Below are positions 17,163-25,686 of a stretch of 64,000 bases of DNA, piece after piece. Made by a program: the position numbers and the translations under genes. The notes below the pieces were generated by a model, which saw only the letters and a program-made list of their open reading frames with translations, was not told where the DNA came from and searched no databases. The first letter of the stretch is position 1, and every line of letters begins with the position of its first letter. The stretch is from DATMXT01 sp963662765 (GTDB lineage: Bacteria; Bacillota; Clostridia; Oscillospirales; Feifaniaceae): the NCBI GenBank assembly GCA_963662765.2, contig CAXXUP010000008.1, forward strand, positions 372,001 through 436,000, written 5' to 3'.

Positions 17163-18319
17163 TCCCCTCTCTCTAAAATCATGGTCTCATTGCTCTGGAT
17201 GACGGCCCCGTTGTCATTGACAAGGGCGAGCCCGCAGTTTGTGAGCTGCCGGGGCCCACACCGGTCCATGAGCTGCATGACGGCTTCGGAAACGCCCGTA
17301 AGCCCCATGAAATAGGCCTCCGACAGCATGCCGCCCGAGGTGTTTAAGGGAAACTCCCCGCCCGGACCAATACGGGAGGCATCAAGGAACTGTCGGGCAT
17401 CCTTCGGCTCGAAAAAGCCGTAGTCCCGTAATGTGGCCTCGACCGTATACGTAAAGCAGTCGTAAATGTAGCAAGCGTCGATGTCGGACGGTTTTACGCC
17501 AGCCATCTCAAAGGCCTTGCGGCCGGCGACGCAGGCGGCCGAATTCGGGTCCTTGTGCATCAGTTTATAGGGGGCGTCCGGGACATTTGCCTGACCGAAG
17601 CCCCGAATGGTGACAAGCGGATGTTTACGGAGCGCTCTCGCCCGATCGGCCGTCGTCAGCACAATAGCTCTGCCGCCGTCCGAGACCGGCGTCGCGTCGA
17701 GGTTGCGGAAAGGCTCGACGAGATAGGGCGTTTCGAGATATTCCTCCTTGGTCAGGGGTTTTCCATACATACCTGCGATAGGATTTAAGTTCGCCCACCG
17801 CCGGTGGGCGACGGCGATCTCACCCCAGACGTCGGGGCCGGTACCGTCCTCATACACGGCGCGCTGTGCCAGCATGGCGTACTTCGCCAGCGTGCTGATG
17901 TCGCCAAAGGCCGCCAGATCATCGGTGGGAGCGCCATTCTCGAGCTCCTTTGAAAAGGATCGGCGGGACGAACGGGCATTGTCGCCGTAAGAGACGACGA
18001 TGTACTTACAAACGCCAAGCTCCAAAAGTCCCAGGGCATGGGTCAGCCAAGTGCGGGTGCAGTAGAACTCCTCGCTTACGGCCGACGGGCGAAGCCCCAG
18101 CTGCTCGGCGGCTGTGAAGGCATTAAAATACGTATCGCCTTCCAGCACGTCGAAAAATCGGTAGAGAAAGAGCCCGTCGATGTCATGCGGGGCGAGCCCC
18201 GCGTCGGCGATGGCGGCAGCTGCCGCCTCGACGTGGAAGCTGAGGGCCGACCGGCCGGGAACCTTGCCCTGTTTTGTGTACCCCACGCCGCAGATCGCAA
18301 ATTTATTTTTGTATTCCAC
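17159..18319 (-). CDS. Thiolase-fold protein with aldolase-like (Ltp2-type) active site
   Basis: A 386-residue SCP-x/lipid-transfer-type thiolase homologue. Cys87 in EEFYCTRTW stands where thiolases have the nucleophile. The two positions that normally carry catalytic His differ: the HDCF-type motif is YIYDCF (Tyr286), and the C-terminal GHP motif is EAYFMG (Tyr336). Loss of both His residues argues against ordinary thiolysis. Ltp2-type steroid side-chain aldolases are thiolase-fold proteins that work with a DUF35 partner and use tyrosines, so a retro-aldol or aldol reaction on an acyl-CoA is the better guess. It heads the operon with the DUF35 partner. The substrate is unknown. Confidence 0.8.
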   Translation of the reverse strand: MEYKNKFAICGVGYTKQGKVPGRSALSFHVEAAAAAIADAGLAPHDIDGLFLYRFFDVLEGDTYFNAFTAAEQLGLRPSAVSEEFYCTRTWLTHALGLLELGVCKYIVVSYGDNARSSRRSFSKELENGAPTDDLAAFGDISTLAKYAMLAQRAVYEDGTGPDVWGEIAVAHRRWANLNPIAGMYGKPLTKEEYLETPYLVEPFRNLDATPVSDGGRAIVLTTADRARALRKHPLVTIRGFGQANVPDAPYKLMHKDPNSAACVAGRKAFEMAGVKPSDIDACYIYDCFTYTVEATLRDYGFFEPKDARQFLDASRIGPGGEFPLNTSGGMLSEAYFMGLTGVSEAVMQLMDRCGPRQLTNCGLALVNDNGAVIQSNETMILERGE

Positions 18320-18370
18320 ATTGACCTCCTTATCGGCAACCGGTAGTGTGACGGCGGGCGCCGGCTACTC

Positions 18371-18397
18371 CTCCTGCGCGGTTGTGCCGCGCAGGAG
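18371..18397. repeat. GC-rich inverted repeat downstream of gltX
   Basis: CTCCTGCGCGG and CCGCGCAGGAG pair perfectly around a five-base loop. There is no T-run on either side, so it may stabilise the gltX mRNA end or be a factor-dependent pause site rather than an intrinsic terminator. Confidence 0.6.
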
Positions 18398-18426
18398 GGG
18401 CGCACTTTACGTCCCGCCGTAAAATT

Positions 18427-19872
18427 CTATGATTTTTCAAGCATGTCGATACCGGTTTTGACCCGGCGAATCGACTCGTCTTTGCCCAGCAGGTCGGCAA
18501 GCTCTATGCCGCCGCCCGGCGTGAATGCTTTACCGGAGAGGGCCGTGCGCAGCGGCCAGAGCACCTGCCCGTTTTTAAGGCCCAGCTTTTCAATAAGGGC
18601 AAAAACGGCGGCGTGGATGTTTTCGCTCGTCCACTCCCCCACCCCCTCGAGGACCGGCAACAGCTCCTTCAAAGCGGCAAGCGAGACCGTTTTGTCGGTT
18701 TTCATCTTCTTGTGGACGTAGAGCTCCGTGTCGTAGTCGGGCAGCGCATCGACAAAGTCGAGCTGCTCTCCGATGTCGGTCAGCCTCAGGCAACGGGGCT
18801 GCACAAGCGCCGCAAGCTTTGCGACATCGGTATTTTTAACGGCTTTCTCAATATATGGGCGGGCCATTTTGGCAAATTCAGCTGGCTCGAGCAGGCGGAT
18901 ATACTCTCCGTTGAGCCACTCGAGCTTGGTACGATCGAAAATGGAGGGGGACTTGGAGATACCCGAGATGTCAAAGGCCTCGATCATCTCTGGCAGCGTG
19001 AAGACCTCTTTTTCACCGCCGGGACTCCAGCCCAGCAGTGCAATATAGTTGAGCACGGCATCCTTTAAAAATCCCTGTGCGATGAGGTCCTCATACGAAG
19101 CGTCGCCGTTGCGCTTGGAGAGCTTGGCATGCTGGTCTTTCATGACCGGCGGGCAGTGGACATAAATCGGCACTTTCCAGCCGAAAGCCTCGTAGAGCAG
19201 GTTGTATTTGGGGGCTGACGAGAGGTACTCGGTGCCCCGAACTACGTGGGAGATCTCCATCAGGTGGTCGTCCACAACATTGGCGAAGTTGTAGGTGGGC
19301 AGTCCATCCGTCTTTAAGAGTACATTGTCGTCGAGCGACTCGTTGGGGGTGCGCACCGTGCCGAAGACGGCGTCCTCAAAGGTCGTCGTCCCTTCCGGAA
19401 TTTTCTGCCGGATGACATAGGGCAGGCCCGCCGCAAGCTTTTCGGCGACCTCTTCCTTGGAGAGATTACGGCAGTGTCCGTCATACTTTGTGGGCTGATG
19501 CGAAGCCTCCTGCACAAGGTGCAGTTCCTCGATGCGCTCCTTGTCGCAAAAGCAGTAGTAGGCGGAACCAAGCTCGACGAGCTCGAGGGCATACTTCTTA
19601 TAGATGTCGCGGCGCTCACTCTGGACATAGGGGGCATAGGGCCCGCCGACGTCGGGACCCTCGTCGTGGGTCAGCCCGGTCTCGGCCAGTGTGCGGTAGA
19701 TGAGTTCTATGGCACCCTCCTTTTGCCGCTCCTGATCGGTGTCCTCAATGCGTAGGATAAAGTCCCCGCCCGCTTTGCGGGCGATGAGATAGGCGTACAG
19801 CGCCGTGCGCAGGTTGCCGACATGCATATACCCCGTTGGGCTTGGGGCAAACCGTGTCCTCACTTTACTCAT
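18427..19872 (-). CDS. gltX: Glutamyl-tRNA synthetase
   Basis: Class I aminoacyl-tRNA synthetase charging tRNA-Glu. The HIGH-type motif is in FAPSPTGYMHVGNLRTA (residues 8-24), the substrate motif LRIEDTDQER follows, and the KMSKS-type loop is KLSKRNGDASYEDL near residue 253. The 481-residue length and the C-terminal anticodon domain are normal. The start overlaps the upstream DUF3048 gene by eight bases, and that gene follows glyQS, so two tRNA synthetases share one operon. A single gltX may be non-discriminating if tRNA-Gln is made through GatCAB; the window does not show this. Confidence 0.95.
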   Translation of the reverse strand: MSKVRTRFAPSPTGYMHVGNLRTALYAYLIARKAGGDFILRIEDTDQERQKEGAIELIYRTLAETGLTHDEGPDVGGPYAPYVQSERRDIYKKYALELVELGSAYYCFCDKERIEELHLVQEASHQPTKYDGHCRNLSKEEVAEKLAAGLPYVIRQKIPEGTTTFEDAVFGTVRTPNESLDDNVLLKTDGLPTYNFANVVDDHLMEISHVVRGTEYLSSAPKYNLLYEAFGWKVPIYVHCPPVMKDQHAKLSKRNGDASYEDLIAQGFLKDAVLNYIALLGWSPGGEKEVFTLPEMIEAFDISGISKSPSIFDRTKLEWLNGEYIRLLEPAEFAKMARPYIEKAVKNTDVAKLAALVQPRCLRLTDIGEQLDFVDALPDYDTELYVHKKMKTDKTVSLAALKELLPVLEGVGEWTSENIHAAVFALIEKLGLKNGQVLWPLRTALSGKAFTPGGGIELADLLGKDESIRRVKTGIDMLEKS

Positions 19873-20998
19873 AGATTACACTCCTTGACGTGTCCATCAC
19901 GCATATCCATATTTTCCCGGGCGAGAGGGTCAGGGGACTTCCGTCCGGATTCGTAAACACAAAAAATTCACCGTCCGAGGCCTTGCTCCACTGGATTTCA
20001 CGCCCGCTGCCCCCGAAAAAGACATAGCCTGAGCCTTCGCCTACCAGGTCGCAACGGCGGCGAAGCGATGTGTCCCCTTCGATGTTGCGGCAGTAGGTCT
20101 TGATGACTACGATCGTGTCGCAGGCAAGCTGCTCCTTTGTCGTGCCGTCGATCTGCGGCGTGCCGAACTCGCTGCGCAGATACCGCTCTCCATCGAAGGT
20201 GAAGGCACCTGTCATATTGTTCATGAACTGCACTTCGACGTGGGAGCCCGCAAGGGAACCCGCCTGCCAACCCGAAAAGTCGAAGAAGGGATCTGTCTTC
20301 TCGGTTGTCTCCCGCACCCCGAAAGCGGCAATCGTGGCCGCGATTTTGTCCGACGAAGTTAGCACGCTGTGCTCGTACCCCATGGTGGCCATGCGGGTCT
20401 TGTCCCGCCAGTAGAGATGTTTTTCTACGTCGGCGTTAATGCCGTTGAGACTCGTAATATTATTGTCCATGATATAGTGTATGGCGGCCGGACTGTGCCC
20501 GTAGTGGATGAAAATTGGATCTAAGGGAAGCGCCCCCACCATGAAGTAGTCCCGCATAGAGCGGACCGAGCCGAGAGCCTCCATGCCGGAATAGTCGTAC
20601 ATGATGTCAACAAGCCTTGTGATCTCGCCCTCGGCCGGGTATTCAAACATCAGCTCAAAGTGCGAAAGTCCAACCTGCGGCGTCGCCTTCTTTAAATTAT
20701 TGATGACGACGGCCACCGGCCGGCCGGGTGCATTTTCCATGCCGAGCCCTGTCACGGGGTTGACATAGGGCAGCTGCGCCGGTTCCGGCTCCTGCGGTTT
20801 CCGGGTCAGCACAAGTCCGACGGGGGCGCGCGATGCAAGCAGTGCCGGTGTCATGAAGACGGGGACAGCGGACTCGGAACCTTCCGGTGCAGGGCCGGCG
20901 GGCCCCGCCTTTGGCCCGCAGCCGCAAAAGAGGGCCGCCAGTGTAAGGCAGAGCAGCAGGGCTGCCGCTTTGGACTTTTTATGCTCCACGCTTTTCAT
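19865..20998 (-). CDS. DUF3048 (YerB-like) lipoprotein
   Basis: A 377-residue exported lipoprotein with the lipobox ALFCGC (Cys at about residue 26). The family core starts at VNPVTGLGMENAPGRPVAVV (about residue 80), continues through GSVRSMRDYFMVGALPLDPIFIHYGHSP and ends with a second domain containing KEQLACDTIVVIKT and SDGEFFVFTNPDG. YerB-like proteins are membrane-anchored and of unresolved function. The gene sits between two tRNA synthetase genes with overlaps or a gap of a few bases; that placement is probably transcriptional convenience. Confidence 0.88.
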   Translation of the reverse strand: MKSVEHKKSKAAALLLCLTLAALFCGCGPKAGPAGPAPEGSESAVPVFMTPALLASRAPVGLVLTRKPQEPEPAQLPYVNPVTGLGMENAPGRPVAVVINNLKKATPQVGLSHFELMFEYPAEGEITRLVDIMYDYSGMEALGSVRSMRDYFMVGALPLDPIFIHYGHSPAAIHYIMDNNITSLNGINADVEKHLYWRDKTRMATMGYEHSVLTSSDKIAATIAAFGVRETTEKTDPFFDFSGWQAGSLAGSHVEVQFMNNMTGAFTFDGERYLRSEFGTPQIDGTTKEQLACDTIVVIKTYCRNIEGDTSLRRRCDLVGEGSGYVFFGGSGREIQWSKASDGEFFVFTNPDGSPLTLSPGKIWICVMDTSRSVIYE

Positions 20999-21001
20999 CC
21001 T

Positions 21002-22381
21002 TTAGTATGCGAGTTTCTCTGCGAGATACGCCTTGACTTCGACGATGGGCAGGCGCACCTGCTGCATGGAGTCGCGCTCCCGGACAGTGACGGCACCATC
21101 GTTTTCAGTCTCAAAGTCGACTGTGATGCAAAAAGGCGTGCCGACCTCGTCTTGACGGCGGTACCGCTTGCCGATGGATCCCGCGTCGTCAAAGTCGATC
21201 ATATAGTTCTTGGCAAGCTCCCCGTAAAGCTCCAGCGCCTTGTCTGAGAGCTTTTTAGAGAGGGGCAGCACCGCCGCCTTATAGGGGGCCAGCGCCGGAT
21301 GCAGCCGCAGCACGGTGCGCACGTCGCCCTTCTCGGCGTCGACGACTTCCTCGTCATAGGCGTCGACTAGGAATGCCAGCGCCACGCGGTCGGCACCTAA
21401 GGACGGTTCAATAACGTAGGGGATGTATTTCTCGTTTGTTTCAGGGTCGAAGTAGTCCAAGGGTTGACCCGAGACCCGCTCGTGGGCCTTAAGGTCAAAG
21501 TCGGTGCGGTCAGCAACACCCCACAGCTCGCCCCATCCGAACGGGAACAGATACTCGAAGTCGGTCGTGGCATTGGAGTAGTGGGAGAGCTCCTCCTTCT
21601 CGTGGTCGCGAAGGCGCAGGTTCTCCCCCGTCAAGCCGAGGTCGATCAGGAATTTGCGGCAGTATTCCTTCCAGTAGAAGAACCACTCGAGGTCGGTGCC
21701 GGGCTTGCAGAAAAACTCCAGCTCCATCTGCTCGAACTCCCTCGTGCGGAAGGTGAAGTTGCCGGGCGTGATCTCATTTCGGAATGACTTGCCGATCTGG
21801 CAGACTCCGAAGGGAATCTTGCGGCGGGTGATGCGCTGCACGTTTTTGAAGTTGACAAAGATGCCCTGCGCTGTCTCGGGCCGCAGGAAAATCTCGTTCT
21901 TGCTGTCCTCGGTGACGCCCTGGTAGGTCTTAAACATCAGATTGAACTTACGGATCTCGGTGAAGTCGCACTTACCGCATTCGGGACAGACGATATTGTT
22001 ATCCCGGATGTACTGGGCCATCTTCTCGTTGGACCAGCCGGCCGGGTTGATGCCGGTCTCCTCAATGAGCTTATCGGCCCTGTGACGGGTCTTGCAGGAT
22101 TTGCAGTCCATCAAAGGGTCGGAAAAGCCGCCGACATGCCCCGATGCCACCCAGACCTGCGGGTTCATCAGGATGGCGGCGTCCAGCCCGACGTTATAGG
22201 GGTTTTCCTGCACGAATTTCTTCCACCACGCCTTTTTTACGTTGTTTTTGAACTCGACGCCCAAGGGGCCGTAATCCCACGTGTTGGAGAGTCCACCGTA
22301 TATCTCGGAGCCCGCGAAAATAAAGCCGCGCCCTTTGCAAAGGGCGACCAGCTTGTCCATTGTTTTGTCGCTGTTTTTCAT
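21002..22381 (-). CDS. glyQS: Glycyl-tRNA synthetase, alpha2 (eukaryote/archaeal-like) type
   Basis: A 459-residue class II synthetase charging tRNA-Gly as a homodimer. Motif 2 is in FRNEITPGNFTFRTREFEQM near residue 200, and motif 3 is VIEPSLGADRVALAFL near residue 325. The C-terminal anticodon domain holds the KLSDKALELYGEL region. This single-chain type is common in Bacillota with the one-gene form and excludes the GlyQ/GlyS two-subunit type. ATG 22381 follows AGGGG. A sigma-A promoter lies about 40 bases upstream, so there is no room for a T-box leader. Confidence 0.95.
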   Translation of the reverse strand: MKNSDKTMDKLVALCKGRGFIFAGSEIYGGLSNTWDYGPLGVEFKNNVKKAWWKKFVQENPYNVGLDAAILMNPQVWVASGHVGGFSDPLMDCKSCKTRHRADKLIEETGINPAGWSNEKMAQYIRDNNIVCPECGKCDFTEIRKFNLMFKTYQGVTEDSKNEIFLRPETAQGIFVNFKNVQRITRRKIPFGVCQIGKSFRNEITPGNFTFRTREFEQMELEFFCKPGTDLEWFFYWKEYCRKFLIDLGLTGENLRLRDHEKEELSHYSNATTDFEYLFPFGWGELWGVADRTDFDLKAHERVSGQPLDYFDPETNEKYIPYVIEPSLGADRVALAFLVDAYDEEVVDAEKGDVRTVLRLHPALAPYKAAVLPLSKKLSDKALELYGELAKNYMIDFDDAGSIGKRYRRQDEVGTPFCITVDFETENDGAVTVRERDSMQQVRLPIVEVKAYLAEKLAY

Positions 22382-22417
22382 ATCTGCACCCCTATATGTT
22401 TCATTCGTAACGAATAT

Positions 22418-22445
22418 TTTATAATGTCTAGGCCCCTGCTGTCAA
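22418..22445 (-). promoter_or_regulatory. Promoter of the glyQS-DUF3048-gltX operon with internal palindrome
   Basis: On the minus strand TTGACA (22440-22445) and TATAAA (22418-22423) have a 16-base spacer. Just downstream, ATTCGTTACGAAT (around 22403-22415) is a perfect inverted repeat at the likely transcription start, suggesting an operator. Confidence 0.75.
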
Positions 22446-22495
22446 GAACCGCAGCGTGCCGGCGCAAAGGTGCGCCGCCGGGCAATTCGCTTTTT

Positions 22496-23203
22496 TCACC
22501 TTTCGCCCCCTCCGGCATCGTTAATCAGATTGTAATCCTCTTCAAGCCGGTCGACCAGTTCCACAGCCATCTCGTCCCCATAAGCCGCCTCAAAGGCGCG
22601 CAGCACAAGGTCAGAGAGCGCGGAGTCATCCAGCACGGTAGAGGTCAACTCGCAAAAGGTCTTGAACAGGTGACCGCAGTGATAACCGAAATCCCGCTGG
22701 TTGGCCGGGTTTTTCGGATCCGGCGGCGGGAGGGTACCAGCTCCCCGCATGATATGCAGGCAGCAGTCGTGGTCGTTTAAAGAGCAGAGCACTTCGTACT
22801 TCAACTCGGGGTTGAACCCCCTCGCCAGCGACTCGTCGACATGCCGACAGTAGAGTACACCGCACTCGGAGAGCCCCATGTCAGCAAACTGAGTCGCCCA
22901 AGGGCAGCAGGAAATCCGCGTGACATAGTCAGGGTAAGTTGACAGGACCTCGCTCTTGTTGGCGACCCCTTCCTCGATGATGGCCCCTGTGTTTGCCCAC
23001 TCTCCGTATTCTCGGTAAGTCGAAAAGTTGAGCTCTTTCCCATCCCTCAAGGCCCGCTGGGCCATGCGTCCGCCCCGCTGCTCGCCGTAGCGGCGGGTGG
23101 CCATGACAAAGACCCTCAGGCCTTTGTCGCCATGGCGTTCCTTTAGGTATTTATAAAACTGGGCGGCTATAAAGGCGTGGTGCCGTTCGGTAAACTGTGT
23201 CAT
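22496..23203 (-). CDS. L-2-amino-thiazoline-4-carboxylic acid hydrolase family protein
   Basis: A 235-residue protein resembling the ATC hydrolase family, whose founding member opens L-2-amino-thiazoline-4-carboxylate on the way to L-cysteine. The most family-like part is RISCCPWATQFADMGL followed by CRHVDESLARGFNPELKYEV (about residues 97-140), with further cysteines in SLNDHDCCLHIM. ATG 23203 is chosen since AGGAGGTGCGCT is right before it; the ORF continues upstream without a better start. It is monocistronic and divergent from the small membrane protein. Most clostridial members are uncharacterised, so the reaction is only a family label. Confidence 0.75.
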   Translation of the reverse strand: MTQFTERHHAFIAAQFYKYLKERHGDKGLRVFVMATRRYGEQRGGRMAQRALRDGKELNFSTYREYGEWANTGAIIEEGVANKSEVLSTYPDYVTRISCCPWATQFADMGLSECGVLYCRHVDESLARGFNPELKYEVLCSLNDHDCCLHIMRGAGTLPPPDPKNPANQRDFGYHCGHLFKTFCELTSTVLDDSALSDLVLRAFEAAYGDEMAVELVDRLEEDYNLINDAGGGER

Positions 23204-23581
23204 AGCGCACCTCCTGTGGTATTTTTTCAATTATACATCAATTTCCGGCAGGGTACAACAGGGGGACCCCAGGATGCCGTCCGGCACTTCCTGCCAAAGT
23301 CCGCCGAAAAAGGACGACTATCATTTTATGTTTCTCCCCAACCGTTCATATTCGTACAGTGCCAACGAACATTAATCGAATCCGTTAATTTTTTTTGTTT
23401 TTGCACATTTTGCTGTTGCGTCGTGGTTTGGTTTCAAGTATAATGATTAATATCGTTTATTTTATAACATACTAGTTTTGTTTTCAGCTTCGCGCCCACA
23501 GTTAGCGACGGCGATGCCGCCAGACTGCGCCGTCCGCGGTTTTTTTCCGTGCGGCATTTTGCAGTTTTGGTGGTGAATATC
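23204..23581. other. Intergenic region, divergent promoters
   Basis: 378 bases without a gene. It holds the promoter of the membrane protein gene and an AT-rich tract (about 23360-23470). No structured RNA was recognised. Confidence 0.6.
23416..23444 (+). promoter_or_regulatory. Promoter of the small membrane protein gene
   Basis: TTGCGT (23416-23421) and TATAAT (23439-23444), spacer 17. The leader to ATG 23582 is about 130 bases. Confidence 0.65.
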
Positions 23582-23983
23582 ATGATACAAACCGACAAGG
23601 ATCATAAACCCGACAGCCATTTCGGCATGCTCGACTGCGCCGGCCACGTCTGTGATCCGCCCGTACCGCCACAGGATCCGGCACCCCAGCACAGCTTGCA
23701 TTCGCGAAGCCCGCAGGCCCACCGTTTTTTGCTGCTGCGCAACTGCGCGGTGGTGTCTGCAGCGGTGCTATTTGGCATGTCGCTGTTTTTCGTCACGGTT
23801 GGACAGGACCTCAGCTTCAGACTTAAGGCGATCGCCTATTTTATCGGTGCCGCCGCCTACGGGTGTGAATATCTGATGCTGACTGACTTTCGCCGCCACA
23901 AGCCCCCACACCGGGAAATGCTGATGTCCAATGTCTTCGGCATCATGTACATCATTATGGGTATCAGCTACTTCATCCACTGA
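23582..23983 (+). CDS. Small membrane protein of unknown function
   Basis: A 133-residue protein not recognised as any family. A polar, proline- and histidine-rich N-terminal part of about 50 residues (with CAGHVCDPPVPP) precedes three membrane segments: roughly LLLRNCAVVSAAVLFGMSLF, LKAIAYFIGAAAYGCEYLM and SNVFGIMYIIMGISYF. A basic loop, DFRRHKPPHRE, lies between the last two. The ribosome binding site is weak (GGTGGTG), and the start is uncertain; ATG 23549 in the same frame is possible. A strong terminator follows. Confidence 0.55.
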   Translation: MIQTDKDHKPDSHFGMLDCAGHVCDPPVPPQDPAPQHSLHSRSPQAHRFLLLRNCAVVSAAVLFGMSLFFVTVGQDLSFRLKAIAYFIGAAAYGCEYLMLTDFRRHKPPHREMLMSNVFGIMYIIMGISYFIH

Positions 23984-24028
23984 TTTGCAGCCGCGTCTAC
24001 ATGAAGGCCAGGGTTCCGAGATTACATC

Positions 24029-24066
24029 CCGGGACCTGCTTGAAACGCGAAGTTTCTTAAGCAGCA
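24029..24066 (+). repeat. Imperfect inverted repeat downstream of the membrane protein gene
   Basis: CTGCTTGAAAC and GTTTC-TT-AAGCAG pair around GCGAA with a two-base bulge. It precedes the terminator at 24084 and may protect the 3' end of the transcript. Confidence 0.5.
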
Positions 24067-24083
24067 GTTTTACATAAAACATG

Positions 24084-24108
24084 AAATCCCGGGGGAGCCC
24101 CCGGGATT
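24084..24108. terminator. Terminator between convergent genes
   Basis: Perfect stem AAATCCCGGGGG / CCCCCGGGATT with a short loop, then TTCTTTTGTT. It ends the transcript from 23582; on the minus strand it may serve the DUF4352 gene. Confidence 0.85.
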
Positions 24109-24160
24109 CTTTTGTTCTACTACGCCCGATGCGACGGAGCGCATAATGTTGTGTTGGGCA

Positions 24161-24742
24161 TTACGGCTGTTCCTGCGTCTGCACATAAAACGGAATTTCA
24201 AAAGTGTTTCCGACAAAGTCATCGGTCCACTCCTCTGTGTAAATCAGCCACAGCTCGCCGTCTGCCGGCGTTTCGAAAAGCAGGTCACCCGTGACCTCCT
24301 CATCCTTTTCAAGCGTATAGTTGTCCTGCAGCTGGGTGGAAAGGGTGCGGGCCAACTGCTGGGAGACGGGGCGGCCCTCCTCCCCTTCCGCTTTACTTTC
24401 CGCACCCTCCTCATAGGGCTGCCAGCTCACATCGAAATCGGCCCCCATCGGAATGGCGGTATCGGAGATGTTTTTGATGCGCACGGTCACCAGCACAAAC
24501 TGCCGGTCCTCGCCGGGGGTCCTGCCCTCAAGCTCTGTGGTCTCGGCCCCCAGCACTTCGAATTCGAAAAAGCTGTTTGTCAGGCTCTCGCCAGCTTTTG
24601 CCGTCACGACTTCACCGGTAGTGCGATCTTTCACGTCTTCGGGCGTATCCTTGCAAGCTGAGAGGGATAAGATAAGCAATAGTGGTAAAAAAAGCCTAAA
24701 AATGTCCCGAAAACCGCCTTTTGTCTGAGGTTTGAAATTCAT
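24161..24742 (-). CDS. DUF4352-type lipoprotein
   Basis: A 193-residue exported lipoprotein. The N-terminus KPQTKGGFRDIFRLFLPLLL leads to lipobox LSAC (Cys at about residue 30). The mature part shows the immunoglobulin-like pattern of DUF4352: a strand FFEFEVLGAETTE, then RQFVLVTVRIKNISDTAIPM, and a late GDLLFETPADGELWLIY strand. These proteins are usually extracellular and of unknown ligand. The start (ATG 24742, or GTG 24748) overlaps the stop of the SPFH gene, so it belongs to the zinc-ribbon/SPFH operon. Confidence 0.75.
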   Translation of the reverse strand: MNFKPQTKGGFRDIFRLFLPLLLILSLSACKDTPEDVKDRTTGEVVTAKAGESLTNSFFEFEVLGAETTELEGRTPGEDRQFVLVTVRIKNISDTAIPMGADFDVSWQPYEEGAESKAEGEEGRPVSQQLARTLSTQLQDNYTLEKDEEVTGDLLFETPADGELWLIYTEEWTDDFVGNTFEIPFYVQTQEQP

Positions 24743-24744
24743 TG

Positions 24745-25686
24745 TCACACAGTCTCCGTTCCGCAGTCCGGGCAGTATTTGCCGTTTGTCATCTTGCGGC
24801 ATTTGGGGCAAAAACGGTCCCCCGCCGGGGCTTTTGGCTTCATTGCCTCGCTCATCATGCCTGCAAGCTGAGCGCCGATGGCCACTTGGGCTCCAAGTCC
24901 GGCCACGCCGGTCTCTCCGCCCTTTTCCATGCCGTCCGCCATACTGACGGCGACATATTTGCCGATGTCTCCGACCGCAGCCTGGCCGGCCAGTTTTTCG
25001 AGCATGGCCTGCACCGGTTCGGGGTAGCTGATGGCCATGATGTTGACTTCCTGTACACCAAGCCCAATCTCTTCAAGCTCGCGGTCGAGCTCGGCGCCGA
25101 TGGTCTTGCCAAGTGTCCGGCTGCTTTTCTGGAGCTCCGCCAAAACCGCTAGGCCTATTTTCTCGTCACCGCCCAGCACCGCCTCGGCGACGACCGGTCC
25201 CATCTCTCCCATCACACGCTCTTTGACGTCGTCGGTGGAGTAGGTTGACTTGACACCCGCCACTTTGTCGATGAATTTCAGATAATCGCGGAACTCCACG
25301 ATCAGGGTCCCGTTCATGCCGATCGGTACGCCGGCCGGAATTTCCGGCGTCGGGATCACAATCCGCTGCCGGGTCCCCCACTGGATCAATAGTTGCTTCG
25401 CGTTGACAAAATAGACTTCGGCCCGAAGCCCCGTGTCGCCGCGCAGCTCAAACCAACCGCGAAGTGTCGATAAAAACGGTACAATCTGGGTCTCGACGTC
25501 TAAGGTACCGGGCTGCTCAAAAACACCCTCAATCTTACCGCCGGCATAGAAGATGGCTTTCTGCCCGGCCCGAATCACAAGCCGTGAGCCCCTCTTTATT
25601 TCGCTCGCCGGCCACTTGTAAAACATCACGTCGTCCCTGGTCTCGTTCCACTCTATTGTGTCTTTGCCCTGGCCGAACCAAGCCAT
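24745..25686 (-). CDS. SPFH-domain protein with C-terminal zinc ribbon (YdjI-like)
   Basis: A 313-residue protein. The SPFH (band 7-like) core covers about residues 20-240, with GSRLVIRAGQKAIFYAGGKI at the front and LQKSSRTLGKTIGAELDRELEE in the helical part. A glycine/alanine-rich helix with GDIGKYVAVSMADGMEKG follows, then a zinc ribbon FCPKCRK...YCPDCG at the C-terminus. ATG 25686 has a GGGGGAAG site. Together with the upstream zinc-ribbon membrane protein it resembles the B. subtilis YdjG-YdjI pair that recruits PspA to stressed membranes, but no pspA is here. Confidence 0.85.
   Translation of the reverse strand: MAWFGQGKDTIEWNETRDDVMFYKWPASEIKRGSRLVIRAGQKAIFYAGGKIEGVFEQPGTLDVETQIVPFLSTLRGWFELRGDTGLRAEVYFVNAKQLLIQWGTRQRIVIPTPEIPAGVPIGMNGTLIVEFRDYLKFIDKVAGVKSTYSTDDVKERVMGEMGPVVAEAVLGGDEKIGLAVLAELQKSSRTLGKTIGAELDRELEEIGLGVQEVNIMAISYPEPVQAMLEKLAGQAAVGDIGKYVAVSMADGMEKGGETGVAGLGAQVAIGAQLAGMMSEAMKPKAPAGDRFCPKCRKMTNGKYCPDCGTETV

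Noticed and set aside
16770..18319. Ordinary acetyl-CoA acetyltransferase
   Set aside because: Both catalytic His motifs are replaced by Tyr-containing motifs and a DUF35 partner is coupled.
18371..18397. Intrinsic terminator of gltX
   Set aside because: The stem is strong but there is no T-run after it; listed only as an inverted repeat.
22382..22495. T-box leader for glyQS
   Set aside because: The sigma-A promoter lies only about 40 bases before the start codon, leaving no room, and no T-box sequence is visible.
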